DNA of 64,000 bases from a virus, in the IMG/VR virus record IMGVR_UViG_3300032309_001318, positions 20,540 to 84,539 of that record, one strand, 5' to 3'. Position 1 is the first letter of the stretch; each line of letters opens with the position of its first letter. Under the pieces are notes generated by a model. It made no database searches. It was not told where the DNA came from and saw only the letters and a program-made list of their open reading frames with translations. Of the stretch, positions 42,172 through 50,546 are shown piece by piece. The position numbers were made by a program, and so were the translations under genes.

Positions 42172-43106
42172 AATCTGTTATAAAGGAAATTGGTTTAAGG
42201 ATAATTAGCGAGTCAAATAATAATTTGGTTATATATTGCCCATTTCATAATAATACCCATAGCCCTAGTTTTTATATTAGCGAAGAAAATGGAGCATGGC
42301 TTTGTTTTAATCCGTCATGTGGAGAAACTGGAAACATAATTCAATTAGTTAAACGCATTGCAGGTAAAAATGATTTTGAAGCTATTAGATTAATTACATC
42401 AAAAGAGTCACAGGCACTAGATAATTTTGACGAAGCCCTAAGTCAGATGTTTGAAGATAAACCAGATTTTGTAGAGTTTGATCAAAAAAAACTTGACGAC
42501 TTATCTTTAGAATTAACTTTAAATAAACCCGCTAGAGATTATTTTGAGTCTCGTGGAATCAATGAACAATCTATGAATTATTTTAAATTAGGATATTCTG
42601 AGGCACAAGGCATGGTTATTGTCCCAGTTCATAGTCCAGACGGTACTCCAGTAGGACTAGTAGGCAGATCAATATCTGAAAAGAAATTTAAAAATAGCAC
42701 AAACCTTCCTAAGAATAAAACTCTATTTAATATACATAGGGCAAAAAGAATTGGTGATCAAGTTATTATTGTTGAATCTAGTTTTGATGCAATAAGAATA
42801 CATCAATCTGGATTCCCAAATGTTATTGCCACATTGGGCGGACATATATCTACAGATAATTTAAAGTTATTAAATAGATATTTTAATAAAGTAGTAATAA
42901 TGACAGACGCAGATCAGGCTGGCAGAGAATTAGGAATGTCAATTTCTAGTAAATTAAAAAATAAAGACATCTTGTGGGCTTCGCATTCTTATGGTAAGAT
43001 ATACCCTCATGATGCAAAAGATGCAGGAGACATGACTGAGGATGAAATTAAGCTTTGTATTAACAACGCTGTTTCTGATATAGAATACAAATCCTGGAGC
43101 TTGTGA
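42108..43106 (+). CDS. DnaG-like primase
   Basis: 332 aa from the ATG at 42108, chosen because AGGAAGG lies eight bases before it; starts further upstream lack such a site. CHC2-type zinc finger: C44-x2-H47 (YCPFH) and C66-x4-C71 (CFNPSC). TOPRIM fold: VIIVESSFDAIRIHQSG near residue 220-236 and VVIMTDADQAGRELG near 260-275, with the acidic residues expected. Lacks a helicase-interaction domain of cellular length, as usual for phage primases. Makes RNA primers for DnaE-driven replication. Confidence 0.85.
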   Translation: MAIRGNNTGQVSSTQYAPSHIKSVIKEIGLRIISESNNNLVIYCPFHNNTHSPSFYISEENGAWLCFNPSCGETGNIIQLVKRIAGKNDFEAIRLITSKESQALDNFDEALSQMFEDKPDFVEFDQKKLDDLSLELTLNKPARDYFESRGINEQSMNYFKLGYSEAQGMVIVPVHSPDGTPVGLVGRSISEKKFKNSTNLPKNKTLFNIHRAKRIGDQVIIVESSFDAIRIHQSGFPNVIATLGGHISTDNLKLLNRYFNKVVIMTDADQAGRELGMSISSKLKNKDILWASHSYGKIYPHDAKDAGDMTEDEIKLCINNAVSDIEYKSWSL

Positions 43107-43138
43107 TATAATACAGTTACAGATGGATTTATACCATC
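43104..43138 (+). promoter_or_regulatory. Extended -10 promoter plus leader hairpin for SSB-like gene
   Basis: TGA+TATAAT (TATAAT at 43107-43112), overlapping the primase stop. A hairpin GATGG (43122-43126)/CCATC (43134-43138) follows directly in the leader. The ATG at 43162 sits behind gaggaaa. Confidence 0.55.
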
Positions 43139-43161
43139 AACTATAGAAAAGAGGAAATAAA

Positions 43162-43827
43162 ATGGGTCTAGTAAAAGGACTAAAAGATTTAAATAAGGTA
43201 ATGGATAAACCGCAATCATCTGGCGGAGATAGCTCAAGAGCACGTTGGGTTAAATTGGATGACGCAGAAAGTGTTAAAATTAGATTTCTTCAGGAATTAG
43301 ATCCTGACTCTCCCCACTATAATGAAAAAAATAGTTTGGGATTTATTGCAGTAGAACACACGAACCCAAAAGACTATAAGCGTAAAGCTTTATGTACAAT
43401 TGACGATCAAGGAAAATGTTGGGGATGTGAACAACATCGTAAAGATTACAAAGCAGGATGGAAAGGCCGTTCTCGCCTATACATCAATGTTCTTGTAGAT
43501 GATGGTAAAGAAGATCCATATGTTGCCATCTTGTCTCAGGGTAGTAGCGGAAAGACTATTACTCCTACATTAATTGAATATGCTGGCGAAATGGGTAGCA
43601 TATCAAATTTAGTGTGGCGCATCAAGCGTACAGGCACAAAGACAGACACCAGTTATACATCAATCCCTCTTGCCAAAGATGAAAAACCATTTGATTCATC
43701 TGGACTGGAATTGTATGAATTGGAAAAGGTTGCAGTTCGTGACCTACCCTATACAGAGCAAGAAGCCTTCTTTAATGGTGAAGGTGGAGAAGAGCCATCA
43801 AACGCAACAGGTAGCGTAGAGTGGTAA
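43162..43827 (+). CDS. Single-stranded DNA-binding (gp32-like) protein
   Basis: 221 aa with its own promoter and terminator, as expected for an abundant protein. Architecture resembles T4 gp32-type SSBs of phages: LKDLNKVMDKPQS basic opening, RWVKLDDAESVKIRFLQELD strand, a zinc-like cluster C-x7-C-x2-C-x2-H (CTIDDQGKCWGCEQH), an OB-fold-like core (RSRLYINVLVDDGKEDPYVAILSQ) and an acidic tail (FFNGEGGEEPSN). Position between primase and polymerase supports this. The identity is inferred from architecture; sequence similarity must be checked. Confidence 0.65.
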   Translation: MGLVKGLKDLNKVMDKPQSSGGDSSRARWVKLDDAESVKIRFLQELDPDSPHYNEKNSLGFIAVEHTNPKDYKRKALCTIDDQGKCWGCEQHRKDYKAGWKGRSRLYINVLVDDGKEDPYVAILSQGSSGKTITPTLIEYAGEMGSISNLVWRIKRTGTKTDTSYTSIPLAKDEKPFDSSGLELYELEKVAVRDLPYTEQEAFFNGEGGEEPSNATGSVEW

Positions 43828-43839
43828 ATTAAATAGACT

Positions 43840-43869
43840 TAGGGGTGGCTATTGCCACCCCTAGTTTTA
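43840..43869 (+). terminator. Intrinsic terminator after SSB-like gene
   Basis: TAGGGGTGGC (43840-43849) and GCCACCCCTA (43854-43863) form a perfect 10-bp stem with a four-base loop, followed by gttttattt. Confidence 0.9.
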
Positions 43870-43880
43870 TTTAGTAAAAT
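43852..43880 (+). promoter_or_regulatory. Promoter with -35 inside the terminator stem
   Basis: TTGCCA (43852-43857) lies in loop and right arm of the terminator; a 17-bp spacer leads to TAAAAT (43875-43880). The ATG at 43887 is six bases downstream, hence probably leaderless. Confidence 0.55.
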
Positions 43881-43886
43881 CCATAT

Positions 43887-44093
43887 ATGATAACTTATGA
43901 GATACCAGATCCATTTGCCACTTTTGTAAGAAATAGAAACATAAACTGTGTTGGTTCAACATATGATTATTTTTCTAAAGAGTGGAGTTTTAAATGCTCA
44001 ACATGTTCAGAAGTTATGTTTGCTCCAAGTAAAAAAACAATAATAAAAACCAGACTTTATCACACAAGAAATATTTGCTTAGGCGGTTACTAA
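43887..44093 (+). CDS. Small zinc-binding protein
   Basis: 68 aa. Cysteine arrangement C-x14-C-x2-C plus a later His and Cys (NCVGSTYDYFSKEWSFKCSTC, YHTRNIC) suggests a small zinc finger. The ATG lies six bases after a -10 and has no SD, so the message should be leaderless. Its stop overlaps the DnaE start by one base. Might be an accessory to the polymerase; no function known. Confidence 0.55.
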   Translation: MITYEIPDPFATFVRNRNINCVGSTYDYFSKEWSFKCSTCSEVMFAPSKKTIIKTRLYHTRNICLGGY

Positions 44094-47000
44094 TGAGTTT
44101 TACACACCTACACGTTCACAGTTATTACTCTTTAATGGATGGACTTAATTCTCCAAAAGAGCTATGCCAAGCGGCATTAGATGCTGGACAAACAGCTATT
44201 GCTATTACAGACCATGGCACACTATCATCACACCGTGAAATGCAAATTGCTGCAAAAGAATTAGGCATTAAGCCAATTCTTGGAGTAGAAGCCTACATAT
44301 CTCCAACAGATAGATTTGATAGGTCATCTAAAACAGATAAAAGTATTCAAGCCTATAATCATATTATTTTATTGGCAAAAAACCAAAATGGATTAAAGAA
44401 TATTAATAGTTTGCAAGAAATTGCATGGAACGAAGGCTTCTATCACAAGCCACGTATTGATATGGAGATTTTAAAAGAATATGCAAAAGATATTATTGTT
44501 CTTTCTGGATGTCTTAATGGACTTATTAGTAAGTGTATTGAAAAGGGAGAGTTTGAGGAAGCGAAAATTATTCTTAAAGATTTTAAGAAAACTTTTGGCG
44601 AAGATTTTTACATTGAAGTTCAATCTCATAACCCCAAAGAAATAAATGAAAACTTATTAAATCTAGCAGATGAACTAGGAATTAAACCAGTTGCAACTGG
44701 AGATGCTCATTTTGCCAAAGGCGAAGATAAAATTTTAGAAGAAGCCATGCTAATTCTATCTACCTCACCTAAGTCTGATAAAGAAGCAGATTTTGAAATG
44801 TCTAGAAACATGAATAACATGTTAGATAGATTTAATTATCTTTATCCTGACCGTAGAATTTCATTCCAAGACTATAATTTATTTATTCAATCTAGATCAG
44901 AGATTGAATCTGATTTTAATAAGGCTGGAATTAAACGAGTAGACATTTATGAGAATACCACTGAGATATCCGAAAAAATTGGAGAATACGATTTTAACAG
45001 GGGTTTAGACCTACTCCCTATCCCAAAGACCAACGCCGACCAAAAGCTGTCTGATATGGCCTTTGAAGGCCTAGAAAGGCTACGCCTGAGAGAGAACTGG
45101 CTGGGAAATGACGTATATGACCAAAGGCTTATAGAAGAGCTTGAGATTATTAAAGATAAAAATTTTGCCTCCTATTTCTTAGTTGTTGCAGATATGATTA
45201 ATTGGGCTAAAGAAAATGGTATTATGGTTGGGCCTGGACGTGGTTCTGCTGCAGGATCTTTAGTTTGTTATGCATTAGGAATTACTGATGTAGACCCAAT
45301 AGAATATGACTTATTGTTTTTCCGATTCATTAATCCAGATCGTAATGACTTCCCAGATATCGACACAGACTTTGAAGACCGTCGTCGTAAAGAGGTTAAA
45401 GATTATCTTAAGAAAAAATTTAAACACGTAGCATCAATTTCTACATATACATATTTTAAAGATAAAGGTGTTATTAGAGATGCAGCCCGTGTATTTATGG
45501 TTCCTCTACAAGACGTAAATCGTGCACTAAAATCAATTGATACTTTTGAAGACTATATGGAATCTCCAAACACTAAAGAATTTAGAATGAAGTATCCAGA
45601 AGTAACATGGCTAGCAGAAAGACTGCGTGGCAAAATTAGAAGCGTTGGTGTTCATGCTGCTGGTGTTGTTGTTGCTAAAGATGACCTTAGAAATTTTGCA
45701 CCGATAGAATCAAGGGCAGACGCACAAGATCAAGTTTCTGGACGCATACCAGTAGTTGCATACGACATGGATACGGTTGCAGATATCGGGCTAATTAAAC
45801 TAGACGCATTAGGGCTAAAAACACTTTCCGTTATTTCAGACACGATAAAAGCTATTAAAGAAAGACACAACAAGGATATAGTTTTATCAAATTTATCTAT
45901 GGACGATAAAGAAGTTTATAAGGTGCTAAGCGAAGGATATACAAAAGGAGTGTTTCAAGCTGAAGCAACTCCGTACACAAATCTATTAATTAAAATGGGT
46001 GTTGATAAATTTGAAGATCTTGCTGCTTCAAACGCCCTAGTACGGCCAGGAGCAATGAATACTGTAGGAGCCTCCTATATTAAACGAAAACATGGAGAAG
46101 AAGCGGTATCGTATGTTCATGAAATTATGAAACCTTTTACCGAGAATACATATGGTGTTATCATATATCAGGAGCAGGTCATGCAGGCCTGTGTACACTT
46201 AGGTGGTATGTCTTGGTCAGAAGCTGATAAGGTTCGCAAGATTATCGGAAAGAAAAAGGATGCAAAAGAATTCGACCAATTCAAGGATCAGTTTATTGCT
46301 GGGGCTTCAAAACACATTTCTGAGAAAAAGGCCCAGTCTTTATGGAGTGACTTTGAGGCTCATGCTGGCTACTCTTTTAATCGTAGTCATGCTGTTGCTT
46401 ATTCCATGCTTAGTTATTATACGGCTTGGCTTAAAAAGTATTACCCTCTTGAATTTATTTTTTCAATTCTTAAAAACGAAAATGATAAAGACAAAAGAAC
46501 AGAATATTTAATTGAGGCTAAAAGATTAAACCTTAAAGTATTACTGCCTCACATTAATGAATCTGAACTTTATTTTTCATTAAAAGAAAACGCAATTCAA
46601 TTTGGATTAGCTGAAGTTAAATTTATTTCAGATAGCATTGCAAATAAAATTATAGAAAGAAGGCCTTATGCCAATTATTCCGATTTCGTACAAAAAGCCT
46701 CTACGAAAGGTAGTGGGATTAACAGTAGGGCTGTATCTGCTCTTAATGCTATTGGCGGTTCTGCTTTCGAGGACAATCTCAGAGACGGTAAGGAAAAAGA
46801 AAACTACTACGAATACTTAGGAATTCCTACATTTAATTTAGAATCTATTCCACCTAGAATTAAGGCACAAGCAAAACCAATTGAAGAGTTTGATGACTTA
46901 GGATCTTTTCCCATGTTTGGTATGGTTAAAAGTATTAAAAGAGGAACTGGCTGGGCAAGAGTTGAGTTAGTAGATGAAACTGGATCTATAGGTTTATTTC

Positions 47001-47374
47001 ATAATGAGCAAACTCAAATAGAGACTGGACAAATGTATTTTATTCTTGTTGGAGATAATAGAATAGCAAGATACATTAAAATAAACGACATGGACCCGAA
47101 CGGCTCAGATTTATTTGTAGACTATTTATATAGAAAAGAATATGACATGGAAGATGACGAGCAGATAGTTATTAACTTTAGTCCATATAAAACTAAAGCT
47201 GGAAAAACAATGGCACACATCGTGATGTCCGATAAAAATAAACAATTAACTAGAGCAATTGCATTCCCAACAATGTATACAAAAGTTTTAGCAAGAATGC
47301 GTGAAGGAATGAAAAGCAAACCAGTTCTGTCAAAATTAGATGACGGTACATTAATGATAAAGGAGATAAAGTGA
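44093..47374 (+). CDS. dnaE: DNA polymerase III alpha subunit (DnaE)
   Basis: 1093 aa from the ATG at 44093, overlapping the previous TAA; a TTG at 44075 is less likely. PHP domain with its metal ligands present: HLHVHSYYS, AITDHGTL, GVEAYI, SGCLNG and GDAHF. Palm motifs GPGRGSAAGSLVCYALGITDVDP, then PDIDTDFEDRRR (catalytic aspartates) and DIGLIKLDALGLKTL (third Asp). Fingers and C-terminal helix-hairpin-helix (INSRAVSALNAIGG), then an OB fold (FPMFGMVKSIKRGTGWARVELVDETGSIGLFHN). Family C replicative polymerase, complete in length. The intact PHP site implies built-in proofreading; no separate exonuclease subunit is seen in the window. Confidence 0.93.
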   Translation: MSFTHLHVHSYYSLMDGLNSPKELCQAALDAGQTAIAITDHGTLSSHREMQIAAKELGIKPILGVEAYISPTDRFDRSSKTDKSIQAYNHIILLAKNQNGLKNINSLQEIAWNEGFYHKPRIDMEILKEYAKDIIVLSGCLNGLISKCIEKGEFEEAKIILKDFKKTFGEDFYIEVQSHNPKEINENLLNLADELGIKPVATGDAHFAKGEDKILEEAMLILSTSPKSDKEADFEMSRNMNNMLDRFNYLYPDRRISFQDYNLFIQSRSEIESDFNKAGIKRVDIYENTTEISEKIGEYDFNRGLDLLPIPKTNADQKLSDMAFEGLERLRLRENWLGNDVYDQRLIEELEIIKDKNFASYFLVVADMINWAKENGIMVGPGRGSAAGSLVCYALGITDVDPIEYDLLFFRFINPDRNDFPDIDTDFEDRRRKEVKDYLKKKFKHVASISTYTYFKDKGVIRDAARVFMVPLQDVNRALKSIDTFEDYMESPNTKEFRMKYPEVTWLAERLRGKIRSVGVHAAGVVVAKDDLRNFAPIESRADAQDQVSGRIPVVAYDMDTVADIGLIKLDALGLKTLSVISDTIKAIKERHNKDIVLSNLSMDDKEVYKVLSEGYTKGVFQAEATPYTNLLIKMGVDKFEDLAASNALVRPGAMNTVGASYIKRKHGEEAVSYVHEIMKPFTENTYGVIIYQEQVMQACVHLGGMSWSEADKVRKIIGKKKDAKEFDQFKDQFIAGASKHISEKKAQSLWSDFEAHAGYSFNRSHAVAYSMLSYYTAWLKKYYPLEFIFSILKNENDKDKRTEYLIEAKRLNLKVLLPHINESELYFSLKENAIQFGLAEVKFISDSIANKIIERRPYANYSDFVQKASTKGSGINSRAVSALNAIGGSAFEDNLRDGKEKENYYEYLGIPTFNLESIPPRIKAQAKPIEEFDDLGSFPMFGMVKSIKRGTGWARVELVDETGSIGLFHNEQTQIETGQMYFILVGDNRIARYIKINDMDPNGSDLFVDYLYRKEYDMEDDEQIVINFSPYKTKAGKTMAHIVMSDKNKQLTRAIAFPTMYTKVLARMREGMKSKPVLSKLDDGTLMIKEIK

Positions 47375-47610
47375 CCCAAACACCAGCAGAAGTATATAAA
47401 GCAATGAGCGCTACTAACATTCTAGTAGCTATTTTAGAATCACAAAAAAAGATATCTATTCCTATAGATGTATTTTTAAATGCGTCAAAAGGAGATAAAA
47501 ATTTAAATGTTGAGTATGACGAAGATACATCTTCATTTGTATTTGAGTTAAAGGAGAAAATTGAACAGCCAGATGATAATCAGAATGCTGATGCAGAACC
47601 AAATATCTAA
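47371..47610 (+). CDS. Small acidic hypothetical protein
   Basis: 79 aa; GTG start overlapping the DnaE stop (gTGAcc). Sequence ...VYKAMSATNILVAILESQKKISIPIDVFLNASKGDKNLNVEYDEDTSSFVFELKEKIEQ then a Asp/Asn-rich tail. No known domain. Location between polymerase and RecA implies a replication- or repair-linked accessory protein, without evidence for more. Confidence 0.55.
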   Translation: MTQTPAEVYKAMSATNILVAILESQKKISIPIDVFLNASKGDKNLNVEYDEDTSSFVFELKEKIEQPDDNQNADAEPNI

Positions 47611-47679
47611 AACCCCTACTCCTATTTTAAATAAAAGGTCAAAAGACTTTAATTATAATGACACAGAGCCTGATTTTAA

Positions 47680-47688
47680 TGCTATAAT
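47680..47688 (+). promoter_or_regulatory. Extended -10 promoter for recA-like gene
   Basis: TGC+TATAAT (TATAAT at 47683-47688); ATGACA at 47658-47663 could be a -35 but with 19-bp spacing. The ATG at 47711 has gagaaag upstream. Confidence 0.55.
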
Positions 47689-47710
47689 GGGCATATAGAG
47701 AAAGAAAACA

Positions 47711-48715
47711 ATGACAATTTTAATAGATGATGTATTGGCAAAATTAGATCCAAAAACAAGAGCAAGAGTTCAGTCAGCACAAGATATAAAAGTTGAAAAA
47801 CAAGCTACGCCAAGCATAGGATTAAATTTATCCCTAAAGGGTGGCCTTGGATACGGTAGACAAGTTTTGGTTTGGGGAAATAAGTCTGCTGGCAAATCAT
47901 CATTTTGTTTACAAATGATTGCTATTGCACAAAAAGAAGGAAAGACGTGTGCTTGGATTGACGCAGAAGCATCATATGATCAATCATGGGCAGAGCAATT
48001 AGGAGTAGACTCATCAAAGTTAATTTATTCTTCGGCTAAAACAGTTAACGATATGGTTGATGTTGCAACTAAACTTATGGACGCAGGAGTAGATTTAATT
48101 GTAGTAGATTCAATATCTGCTTTGCTTCCAGCAATTTATTTTGAAAAAGATGGAAATGAAATGAAAGATTTGCAAGACACCAAACAAATAGGTGCAGAAG
48201 CAAAAGACATGACACACGCAGTTAAAATGTTAAACTATGCAAATAAAAACACATTGCTTGTTCTTATTTCACAACAAAGAAATCAATTTGGATCTATGCA
48301 TGCTAGCCATATTCCAACAGGAGGCATGGCAGTAAAATTCTTTTCTTCTACGGTAATTAAATTATGGTCTTCTGAAGCTGAGGCAAATGCAATTAAAGCT
48401 GGAGTTAAAGTTGGAGATAAAATTATTGAACAAAGAGTTGGAAGGCCAGTTAATTGGATTATTGATTACAATAAACTAGGGCCCCCAAATTTATCAGGAC
48501 AGTATGACTTTTATTACCAGGGAGAAACTCTTGGTGTGGATTCGGTAGGAGAAACTTTAGATGTTGCTGAAATGGTTGGAGTTGTTGAAAAGGGTGGAGC
48601 ATGGTACACCGTTAATGGAGAAAGATTTCAAGGACGTGCAAAAGCTGTTCAGTATTTAAAAGAGAATCCAAAAGTTGTTGAAGTACTTAAAAGGGGCATA
48701 GATGCCAAAAATTAA
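47711..48715 (+). CDS. RecA-like recombinase
   Basis: 334 aa. Walker A GNKSAGKS at 56-63, CAWIDAEASYDQSWAEQLGVD (substrate-sensing Glu), LIVVDSISALLP (Walker B) and ISQQRNQFG. The GGMAVKFFSSTVIKLW segment follows RecA topology. Shorter and more divergent than cellular RecA, with few of its C-terminal residues, as in other phage RecA/UvsX-type proteins. Expected to catalyse strand exchange in recombination-dependent replication or repair with the nuclease genes downstream. Confidence 0.88.
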   Translation: MTILIDDVLAKLDPKTRARVQSAQDIKVEKQATPSIGLNLSLKGGLGYGRQVLVWGNKSAGKSSFCLQMIAIAQKEGKTCAWIDAEASYDQSWAEQLGVDSSKLIYSSAKTVNDMVDVATKLMDAGVDLIVVDSISALLPAIYFEKDGNEMKDLQDTKQIGAEAKDMTHAVKMLNYANKNTLLVLISQQRNQFGSMHASHIPTGGMAVKFFSSTVIKLWSSEAEANAIKAGVKVGDKIIEQRVGRPVNWIIDYNKLGPPNLSGQYDFYYQGETLGVDSVGETLDVAEMVGVVEKGGAWYTVNGERFQGRAKAVQYLKENPKVVEVLKRGIDAKN

Positions 48716-48890
48716 TGAGTTTTTTAAAAAACCAGAAATTTTGCATAAAAAAGATTTAGAATTAATTCCTGGAACAAAACCTTGCGGCAAGTGCAATAAA
48801 GATGCACAAGAATCTTTTTGGGACCCAACAAATTTAATTATGTCCTGGAAATGTCCAGACGGACATAGCAATCAGTATAAGGTTAACTAA
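48702..48890 (+). CDS. Small zinc-ribbon protein
   Basis: 62 aa; ATG within the end of recA (14-nt overlap). CGKC near residue 28 and CPDGH near 51 (C-x2-C, then C-x3-H) suggest a small zinc ribbon. Ends one base into the next gene. Unknown role, probably nucleic-acid-binding. Confidence 0.55.
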   Translation: MPKINEFFKKPEILHKKDLELIPGTKPCGKCNKDAQESFWDPTNLIMSWKCPDGHSNQYKVN

Positions 48891-49204
48891 TGTCTGAAAG
48901 GTCGGAGGCTAAACGTGACGGAGCAAAACAACAAAAAAATAGTGGACGTGGTGATTATCAAAAAGGTGACGCTCAATGGAGAGATTTTGTGGTGGATTAT
49001 AAAGAGTACGAAAAGTCAATCTCTATTTCGCAAAACATATGGGCTAAAATTTGTACAGATACTTTTAAGGTCAGCAGGGATAAGTATCCAGTACTTAAAC
49101 TAATACTTGGCTCTACTAGCAGTAAAACAAGGCTTGCTGTTATTGAATGGGCACTTTTAGAACAACTAATAGAATGTTGGGAGGAAAATAATGGGATCAA
49201 ATAA
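48890..49204 (+). CDS. Small PD-(D/E)XK nuclease-like protein (possible Holliday-junction resolvase)
   Basis: 104 aa. NSGRGDYQKGDAQWRDFVVDYKEYEKSISISQNIWAKI recalls small phage nuclease-like proteins with the pattern GSGR(G)...KGD...(F)(V)(V/I)(D/E)xK. The catalytic set would be D27, D36 and K38 (VVDYK). The basic, unstructured N-terminus fits DNA binding. It lies directly after RecA, in line with a role in recombination. The residue assignment is by pattern only; activity is unproven. Confidence 0.55.
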   Translation: MSERSEAKRDGAKQQKNSGRGDYQKGDAQWRDFVVDYKEYEKSISISQNIWAKICTDTFKVSRDKYPVLKLILGSTSSKTRLAVIEWALLEQLIECWEENNGIK

Positions 49205-49322
49205 TAAAATACCTTTTAATCCTACTGTTATTAAAAATGGTAGAATAGTAAGAATTAGAAAAGATGGATCAATTAAAGCAGATTTAGGTCTATATAAACC
49301 TAAAAAGAAAACAGATAAATGA
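49191..49322 (+). CDS. Basic microprotein
   Basis: 43 aa. ATG at 49191 behind gggagg, which is a strong site; the TGA overlaps the next ATG (ATGA). Very basic (about one third Lys/Arg): NNKIPFNPTVIKNGRIVRIR, then KDGSIKADLGLYKPKKKTDK. May bind nucleic acid. Coding is supported by the start/stop coupling on both sides. Confidence 0.6.
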   Translation: MGSNNKIPFNPTVIKNGRIVRIRKDGSIKADLGLYKPKKKTDK

Positions 49323-49423
49323 TTAAATTTTTTATAGGAGTTTTAATTGGATTTTTAATCGCATATCCAATAGGGTTATGGGCTGGATATTATACTGATT
49401 GGATAAATAGAGATGGAAAATAA
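49319..49423 (+). CDS. Single-pass membrane microprotein
   Basis: 34 aa from ATG 49319 to TAA 49423. A continuous hydrophobic helix (FFIGVLIGFLIAYPIGLWAGYY) flanked by a Lys and the charged tail DWINRDGK, so membrane insertion is likely. It overlaps neighbours on both sides (ATGA upstream, 11 nt downstream), which supports coding. Could be a small membrane effector such as a pinholin-like, superinfection or lysis-timing factor, but that is only an idea. Confidence 0.55.
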   Translation: MIKFFIGVLIGFLIAYPIGLWAGYYTDWINRDGK

Positions 49424-49760
49424 ATCTGATTCAAAAAACACATTAGAATTAATTAGCGATATTACTGAATTTAATGATTTACATGAGTTTATGAAGGATG
49501 AACATTTAGATAAAGCTCTTGCAATTGTGGTAAAATTGTTAATGAACCCAGATGTGCCTTCAGCTAAAGCACCTCATTTAATTATGGAGCTACAGGCAAT
49601 GTCTACTAAATTTGCAGTTATGTCTTCTGTATACTCAACTATTATGAAAGATAAAGCTGGAACAGTTAATAATAATAAAAAGAATGTATATTATTCAGTA
49701 AAAGAGTCTATAGACAAACTTGTTGATGCCCTTAAATATGTTGTTAGGTACAACTCATAA
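49413..49760 (+). CDS. Hypothetical helical protein
   Basis: 115 aa. Mostly helical: LELISDITEFNDLHEFMKDEHLDKALAIVVKLLMNPDVPSAKAPHLIMELQAMSTKFAVMSSVYSTIMKDKAGTVNNNKKNVYYSVKESIDKLVDALKYVV. Similar proteins precede the RecB-like nuclease in a number of phage genomes, from memory. Probably partners that nuclease; no domain recognised. The next gene begins at the following base. Confidence 0.55.
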   Translation: MENKSDSKNTLELISDITEFNDLHEFMKDEHLDKALAIVVKLLMNPDVPSAKAPHLIMELQAMSTKFAVMSSVYSTIMKDKAGTVNNNKKNVYYSVKESIDKLVDALKYVVRYNS

Positions 49761-50546
49761 ATGAGTAGAGAAATAGTAAAGAACCTTAAGTTTAAAAAAC
49801 ATACTGGAAAATTCTTCGACCCAGAACTTTTTGCAAATCTTCTCGATGAGTCTTATAGAAATACAAAACGTCCAAGCGGAGAAATGACAAAGAAATCTTT
49901 TAGCCCAAGCTCACTTGGGTATGGTCATGGCACTTGTCCAAGATATTGGTACATGGCATTTTCTGGCGCTATGTTTATAGACGACAACGACGCTGTTGCT
50001 GTTGCTAATATGGCTCAAGGAACTCAAGCACACGAGAGACTTCAAAAACTTATTTCTACTATGCCAGAGTGGAAAGCAGAAGAAGAAGAAATTGTTAATG
50101 AGTATCCACCAATTAGAGGGTTTATAGATCTTATTATGGAATACGATGGCGAAACAGTAATTGGTGAAATAAAAACAGCAAAGCAAGAGGTTTGGGACAT
50201 AAGGCAGTCAGAAATGAAACCTACAGCAAACCATTTGTTGCAATTATTAACTTATATGAAATTAAAAAAAGCAAAAGAAGGATTTTTTCTTTATGAAAAC
50301 AAAAACACACAGGAGCTAATAGTCATTCCAGTTTCCATGAATGAAAAAAATACAGCAATTATTGAAGAAACTTTTACTTGGATGTGTGAAGTTTGGGATA
50401 ACTTTAAAGATGGAGATCTTCCAATGAAGCCATCTGGAGCTACAAAATCTAAAATGCCTTGCACCTATTGCCCAGTTAAAAAAGAATGCTACGCAGGACT
50501 TACTGGAACAGTTCAAATAGAATCTTATAAGGTACCATCTATATGA
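49761..50546 (+). CDS. Cas4/RecB-like PD-(D/E)XK exonuclease with Fe-S cluster
   Basis: 261 aa. Cas4-like order: C59 in GTCPRYWY, H91 in QAHERLQ, D123 in RGFIDLI, E136-x-K138 in IGEIKTA, then QLLTYMKLKKA (motif QxxxY) and a terminal trio C234, C237, C243 (CTYCPVKKEC). Four cysteines would hold a [4Fe-4S] cluster, and the metal-dependent nuclease core would resect DNA ends. Adjacent to RecA and RuvC-like genes, so a recombination role is more likely than any CRISPR role; there is no array or other cas gene here. Confidence 0.85.
   Translation: MSREIVKNLKFKKHTGKFFDPELFANLLDESYRNTKRPSGEMTKKSFSPSSLGYGHGTCPRYWYMAFSGAMFIDDNDAVAVANMAQGTQAHERLQKLISTMPEWKAEEEEIVNEYPPIRGFIDLIMEYDGETVIGEIKTAKQEVWDIRQSEMKPTANHLLQLLTYMKLKKAKEGFFLYENKNTQELIVIPVSMNEKNTAIIEETFTWMCEVWDNFKDGDLPMKPSGATKSKMPCTYCPVKKECYAGLTGTVQIESYKVPSI

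Noticed and set aside
41878-43106. Primase starting at 42057 instead of 42108
   Set aside because: The longer start lacks a Shine-Dalgarno and its extra residues lie inside the preceding gene in another frame; AGGAAGG is placed exactly for the ATG at 42108.
47586-47699. 37-codon ORF between 47586 and the recA promoter
   Set aside because: No ribosome site, overlaps the previous gene's end, and its last codons run into the extended -10 element; probably chance.
49761-50546. Phage-encoded CRISPR adaptation (Cas4)
   Set aside because: The cysteine pattern matches Cas4, but the neighbours are RecA, RuvC-like and zinc proteins and there is no Cas1/Cas2 or repeat array in the window.
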